Part shown: one piece after another, positions 3,898 to 6,568 of the stretch
Layout of the letters: each line of letters starts with the position of its first letter
Numbering within the stretch: position 1 is the first letter of the stretch
Origin: JAJRAL01 sp050015815
GTDB lineage: Archaea; Thermoplasmatota; Thermoplasmata; Methanomassiliicoccales; UBA472
Direction of reading: 5' to 3'
Assembly (NCBI GenBank): GCA_050015815.1
Contig: JBEKAR010000095.1
Coordinates: 1 to 6,568 of the forward strand
Length of the DNA: 6,568 nucleotides
Translations under genes and position numbers: made by a program
The notes under the pieces: generated by a model
Told to the model about the DNA's origin: nothing
The model's input: the letters and a program-made list of their open reading frames with translations, nothing else
Database searches by the model: none

Positions 3898-6258
3898 ATG
3901 AAAAAGCTGGTCATTTCGGAGAAGGGGAATGCGGCGGCGCGGATCGCGTACATCCTCTCCCGAGGCGACTCGAAATCGACCCGAATCAACGGAGTCCAGG
4001 TATTCATTTTCAAGCTCGGAGAAGACGAGTATTCGGTCGTAGGCCTTCGCGGGCATATCCTCGAACTAGACTATCCTGCCCATCTCAACAACTGGGAGAA
4101 GGTGCCGGCGAAGGAGCTTGTGTATGCCACGCCAGAGAAGAGGGTCACAGCAAGGAACATCGTCGCTACGCTCCAAGAACTTTCGAAGAACTCCGACGAG
4201 GTGATCATCGCCACCGATTTCGATCGCGAAGGAGAGCTGATAGGATTGGAGACGGTCGAACTCCTCGACTTCAAGCATGGATCGATCAAGCGCTCGAAGT
4301 TCAGCGCCCTGACCAGGGGCGAAATCGATCAGGCATTCTCCAATCTCACCCAGCCAGATGAGAAGCTCGCCGAGGCGGCCGAGTGCCGCCAGGTGATCGA
4401 TCTGGCATGGGGCGCTTCGTTGACGAGGTTCATTTCCCTCGCCTCGGGCCAGGTCGGCAGCAATTTCCTCTCAGTCGGGAGGGTCCAGAGTCCAACCCTC
4501 TCACTCATCGTGGACAAGCACGAGGAGATCTCGTCGTTCGTCCCGAAGGCTTATTGGAACATCTCCGCAAGGATGCGGCACGGTGCGGAGTTTAACGCCG
4601 CTCACGACTCGAACCCGTTCTGGAACGAGGACGAGGCCACGAAGGTGAACAACGAGTGTTCTGGGTCCAAGGAAGGCGAGGTGCTCGAGTACAACGAGAG
4701 CGTTCGGGACGAGTACCCGCCCGCGCCATTCAACACGACGGTCATGCTCGCCGAGGCGGTCAGGCTAGGCTTGACCGCCTCTGCCGCGATGAAGATCGCC
4801 GAGGACCTCTATACCGCCGGATACATCTCGTACCCGAGGACGGACAACACCGTATACCCGAGGTCGCTGAGCCTCAGGGGGGTGCTTGAGAAGCTGAGGG
4901 AATCGGAGTTTAGGGCCGAGGCCGAGGAACTTCTGGCCCAGGAGCAGATACGCCCATCGCGGGGAAGAGTGGAGGCGACCGACCATCCGCCGATATATCC
5001 CGCCGAAGCAGCCACCAAGAAGGAACTGAAAGGTGATCGCTGGCGCCTCTACGAGCTAGTGGCGAGAAGGTTCATGGCGACGGTGGCCCCAAGCTGCAAG
5101 GCTGAGAACCGTGAGGCACTCGTCGCCATCGCGAGACAGCCTTTCAGAGCGAGAGGCTATCGCATCGTCTCCCCCGGCTGGAGGACGTATTACCCATACA
5201 TCCGCAGTGCGGAGATCGAGCTCCCTCACCTCGAGGTGGGAGAGAAGGTCGAGGTCCTGAAGGTCGGGATGGAAAGGCTCGAGACCCAACCGCCCCGACG
5301 CTATACGCAAGGAACGTTGATCCAGGAGATGGAGCGCCTCGGTCTCGGGACGAAGAGCACGCGCCACGAGATCGTTCAGAAGCTCTATGACAGGAAGTAC
5401 GCGACCGGCGCGGACCTTGTGCCCACGCTGACCGGAATCGCAGTCGCGGACGCCCTAAAGAGACATGCAAGGACGATAACCGAATCGAGGATGACTGCGC
5501 ATCTCGAAGGCGACATGGAGGAGATCGCTCAAGGCAAGTCGTTCCTAGCCGAGGTGGTCAGGGAGTCGCAGGACATGCTCTCCGACGTTCTAGACGAGAT
5601 GGAGGCAAATCGCGAGCGCATCGGAGGCGAGATCAAGGAGGCCCTGCACGCTCAGAGCTACATCGGCATCTGCCCTGACTGCAATGGCACATTGACGGTG
5701 AAGCGCTCGAGGAAGGGCGAGTTCATCGCCTGTTCTAACTATCCCGAGTGCAAACGCGCATATCCCAAGCCGAAGGGGGCCAAGGTCGAACCGACCGATC
5801 GCAATTGCGAGACTTGCCATGCCCCGCTCGTCAAGGTGATCAGGAGAGGCATGCCCCCGTCCGATCAATGCCTTAACCCCGAGTGCGAGAGTAACCGGAA
5901 GGCGCTCTCGATGGGAATCTGCCCGGAGTGCGGCGCGGAGCTGCGCCTCATCTACTCGAGGGCCGGGAAGAGGTTCGTCGGCTGCTCGGCCTACCCGAAA
6001 TGCAATAGAACTTACCCGCTCCCACAGTATGGCGCTATCTCCTACACCGGGGAGAAGTGCGAACACTGTGGCGCGCCGATTATGATCACGAGCCACCGCG
6101 GTCGGCCGTGGCGCTTCTGCGTCAACATGGAATGCCCGAAAAAGGAGAAGAAGAAGGCAGCCAAAAAGGCGAAGAGGCCGACCAAGACTAGGAAGAAGGC
6201 GAAGCCCACAAAGAAGAAACCCCCCGCCAAGAAGACGAAGAAGGCAGAATCGGCCTAG
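3898..6258 (+). CDS. topA: DNA topoisomerase I (type IA) with four zinc ribbons and a lysine-rich tail
   Basis: This 786-residue enzyme relaxes negatively supercoiled DNA by single-strand passage. The TOPRIM domain starts at LVISEKGNAAARIA (Glu8) and carries ATDFDREGELIG at 106-116, with metal-binding Asp107 and Asp109 and Glu112. SVGRVQSPTLSLI is at 192-204. The catalytic Tyr312 is in YISYPRTDN (309-317). HPPIYP at 363-368 is the archaeal counterpart of the bacterial active-site His region. YTQGTLIQEMERLGLGTKST is at 469-488. After the core (to about 590) come four CxxC...C zinc-ribbon-like motifs with Cys 592/595/612/618, 637/640/658/663, 675/678/696/702 and 721/724/741/746. The last 40 residues hold 19 lysines. 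Zinc ribbons and basic tails in this family bind single-stranded DNA and help processivity. There is no helicase domain, so this is not reverse gyrase. ATG 3898 is chosen over GTG 3874 because of the TATA box at 3866-3873. The stop overlaps that of the convergent gene. Confidence 0.96.
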   Translation: MKKLVISEKGNAAARIAYILSRGDSKSTRINGVQVFIFKLGEDEYSVVGLRGHILELDYPAHLNNWEKVPAKELVYATPEKRVTARNIVATLQELSKNSDEVIIATDFDREGELIGLETVELLDFKHGSIKRSKFSALTRGEIDQAFSNLTQPDEKLAEAAECRQVIDLAWGASLTRFISLASGQVGSNFLSVGRVQSPTLSLIVDKHEEISSFVPKAYWNISARMRHGAEFNAAHDSNPFWNEDEATKVNNECSGSKEGEVLEYNESVRDEYPPAPFNTTVMLAEAVRLGLTASAAMKIAEDLYTAGYISYPRTDNTVYPRSLSLRGVLEKLRESEFRAEAEELLAQEQIRPSRGRVEATDHPPIYPAEAATKKELKGDRWRLYELVARRFMATVAPSCKAENREALVAIARQPFRARGYRIVSPGWRTYYPYIRSAEIELPHLEVGEKVEVLKVGMERLETQPPRRYTQGTLIQEMERLGLGTKSTRHEIVQKLYDRKYATGADLVPTLTGIAVADALKRHARTITESRMTAHLEGDMEEIAQGKSFLAEVVRESQDMLSDVLDEMEANRERIGGEIKEALHAQSYIGICPDCNGTLTVKRSRKGEFIACSNYPECKRAYPKPKGAKVEPTDRNCETCHAPLVKVIRRGMPPSDQCLNPECESNRKALSMGICPECGAELRLIYSRAGKRFVGCSAYPKCNRTYPLPQYGAISYTGEKCEHCGAPIMITSHRGRPWRFCVNMECPKKEKKKAAKKAKRPTKTRKKAKPTKKKPPAKKTKKAESA
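6139..6225 (-). terminator. Possible T-tract termination zone for the convergent small gene, within the topA tail codons
   Basis: Leftward transcripts from the small gene that ends at 6255 run straight into the antisense of the topA lysine tail. There the minus strand is pyrimidine-rich, with T-containing runs such as TTTCTTCTTT near 6210-6220 and two TTTTT runs (6167-6163 and 6143-6139). Archaeal RNA polymerase terminates intrinsically at oligo-T tracts without needing a hairpin, so this zone could end the transcript about 90-115 nt past the stop. The tracts also follow simply from AAA/AAG lysine codons, so the function is inference. Confidence 0.3.
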
Positions 6259-6568
6259 TGCGCGTGCTCGTGGTCTTCGTCGCACTCGTGGCCGGACTCG
6301 ATGAACTCCAGGTTCTCGAATCTGACCTCTCCGCCCGCCGGTCGGAAGACTCGAAGTGATTCCTTGACGACGATGCCCTCGACCTTCTCCTTGTCGAGAC
6401 CGTAGATCAGAACGTTGACGACGAGGTCGAGGCTCCTCGAGGCGCTTGTGAGCTCCCCGCGGCACGTCGCAGGGATCTCATGCGAGACGACGCTGCACGC
6501 GATGAATTTGCCCCCCTCGTCTTCTGCGATGCACTTGATGTGCCCGATCAATCGAGAGCCGGCCTTCA
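6255..6568 (-). CDS. Unrecognised small protein with a His/Asp/Glu-rich C-terminal tail, start just outside the window
   Basis: The minus-strand frame is open from the right edge to a TAG at 6257-6255, giving 103 visible residues. The two edge bases (TG) are followed by AAG GCC GGC, so they may be the end of an ATG, GTG or TTG start at 6570-6568, giving a protein of about 104 residues. A TTG at 6551 is a weaker alternative. I do not recognise the family. The body alternates hydrophobic stretches (KFIACSVVSHEIPA, LDLVVNVLIYGL, VEGIVVKESLRVFRP) that look like a small beta-rich cytoplasmic domain, with no signal peptide or membrane segment. It ends in GHECDEDHEHAH, with four His, one Cys and five acidic residues in 12, which suggests metal binding. 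Tight convergence with topA (shared CTAG stops) and protein-like composition argue that it is a real gene. Confidence 0.7.
   Translation of the reverse strand, partial: KAGSRLIGHIKCIAEDEGGKFIACSVVSHEIPATCRGELTSASRSLDLVVNVLIYGLDKEKVEGIVVKESLRVFRPAGGEVRFENLEFIESGHECDEDHEHAH

Noticed and set aside
5590..6465. A 291-residue open frame on the minus strand opposite the topA C-terminus and crossing into the small gene
   Set aside because: The product is Arg/Leu/Gly-rich low complexity arising from antisense of zinc-ribbon and lysine codons, and it conflicts with two better-supported genes.
6549..6551. TTG at 6551 as the start of the small convergent gene
   Set aside because: The frame stays open to the edge and the edge bases TG-AAG look like the end of an earlier start codon. 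TTG has no visible ribosome site upstream of it.
1..6568. Search for tRNA or rRNA genes, CRISPR repeats, insertion sequences, attachment sites and riboswitches
   Set aside because: The two gaps between divergent or co-directional genes (105 and 119 nt) hold only promoters and one short inverted repeat. No repeated spacer pattern, transposase, tRNA-like fold or terminal repeat was seen, and there is no unknown defence-type gene cluster.

Overview
The window looks like a piece of an archaeal chromosome, GC-rich and gene-dense. The signs are TATA boxes 22-26 nt upstream of start codons, which implies leaderless mRNAs, and archaeal-type proteins: a topoisomerase IA with HPPIYP and SYPRTD motifs, a separate ADP-forming acyl-CoA synthetase alpha subunit, and an asparagine-synthase-like enzyme without a glutaminase domain. 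The gene set and style would fit a Thermoplasmatota (Thermoplasmata-like) lineage, but that placement is inference. It was not tested against a database.

Layout. Positions 1-2281 hold a leftward gene cluster, read from right to left: an asparagine-synthase-like ATP pyrophosphatase (2281-1496), folylpolyglutamate/dihydrofolate synthase folC (1469-180), and the first 64 codons of an endonuclease III gene, nth (193 to beyond base 1). The nth start overlaps the folC end by 14 nt. Bases 2282-2386 form a divergent promoter region. Rightward from it runs an acetate-CoA ligase (ADP-forming) alpha subunit gene (2387-3778). A 119-nt gap follows, carrying a 7-bp perfect inverted repeat and a clear TATA box. 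Then comes topA (3898-6258), encoding a DNA topoisomerase I with four C-terminal zinc-ribbon motifs and a lysine-rich tail. A small unrecognised leftward gene (6568-6255) converges on topA; the two stop codons share the palindrome CTAG.

How they work together. These are mostly housekeeping genes: base excision repair, one-carbon cofactor glutamylation, amide-forming or adenylating chemistry, acyl-CoA/ATP conversion and DNA topology. Only the leftward cluster looks operon-like. A possible TATA-like element at the end of the asparagine-synthase-like gene may let folC-nth be transcribed separately. I see no mobile element, CRISPR array, tRNA or rRNA, and no convincing new multi-gene system. The points most worth following are the duplicated zinc-ribbon module of topA, the shared-stop convergent junction where the lysine-tail codons supply T-tracts to the opposing transcript, the His/acid-tailed small protein, and the consistent leaderless promoter geometry.
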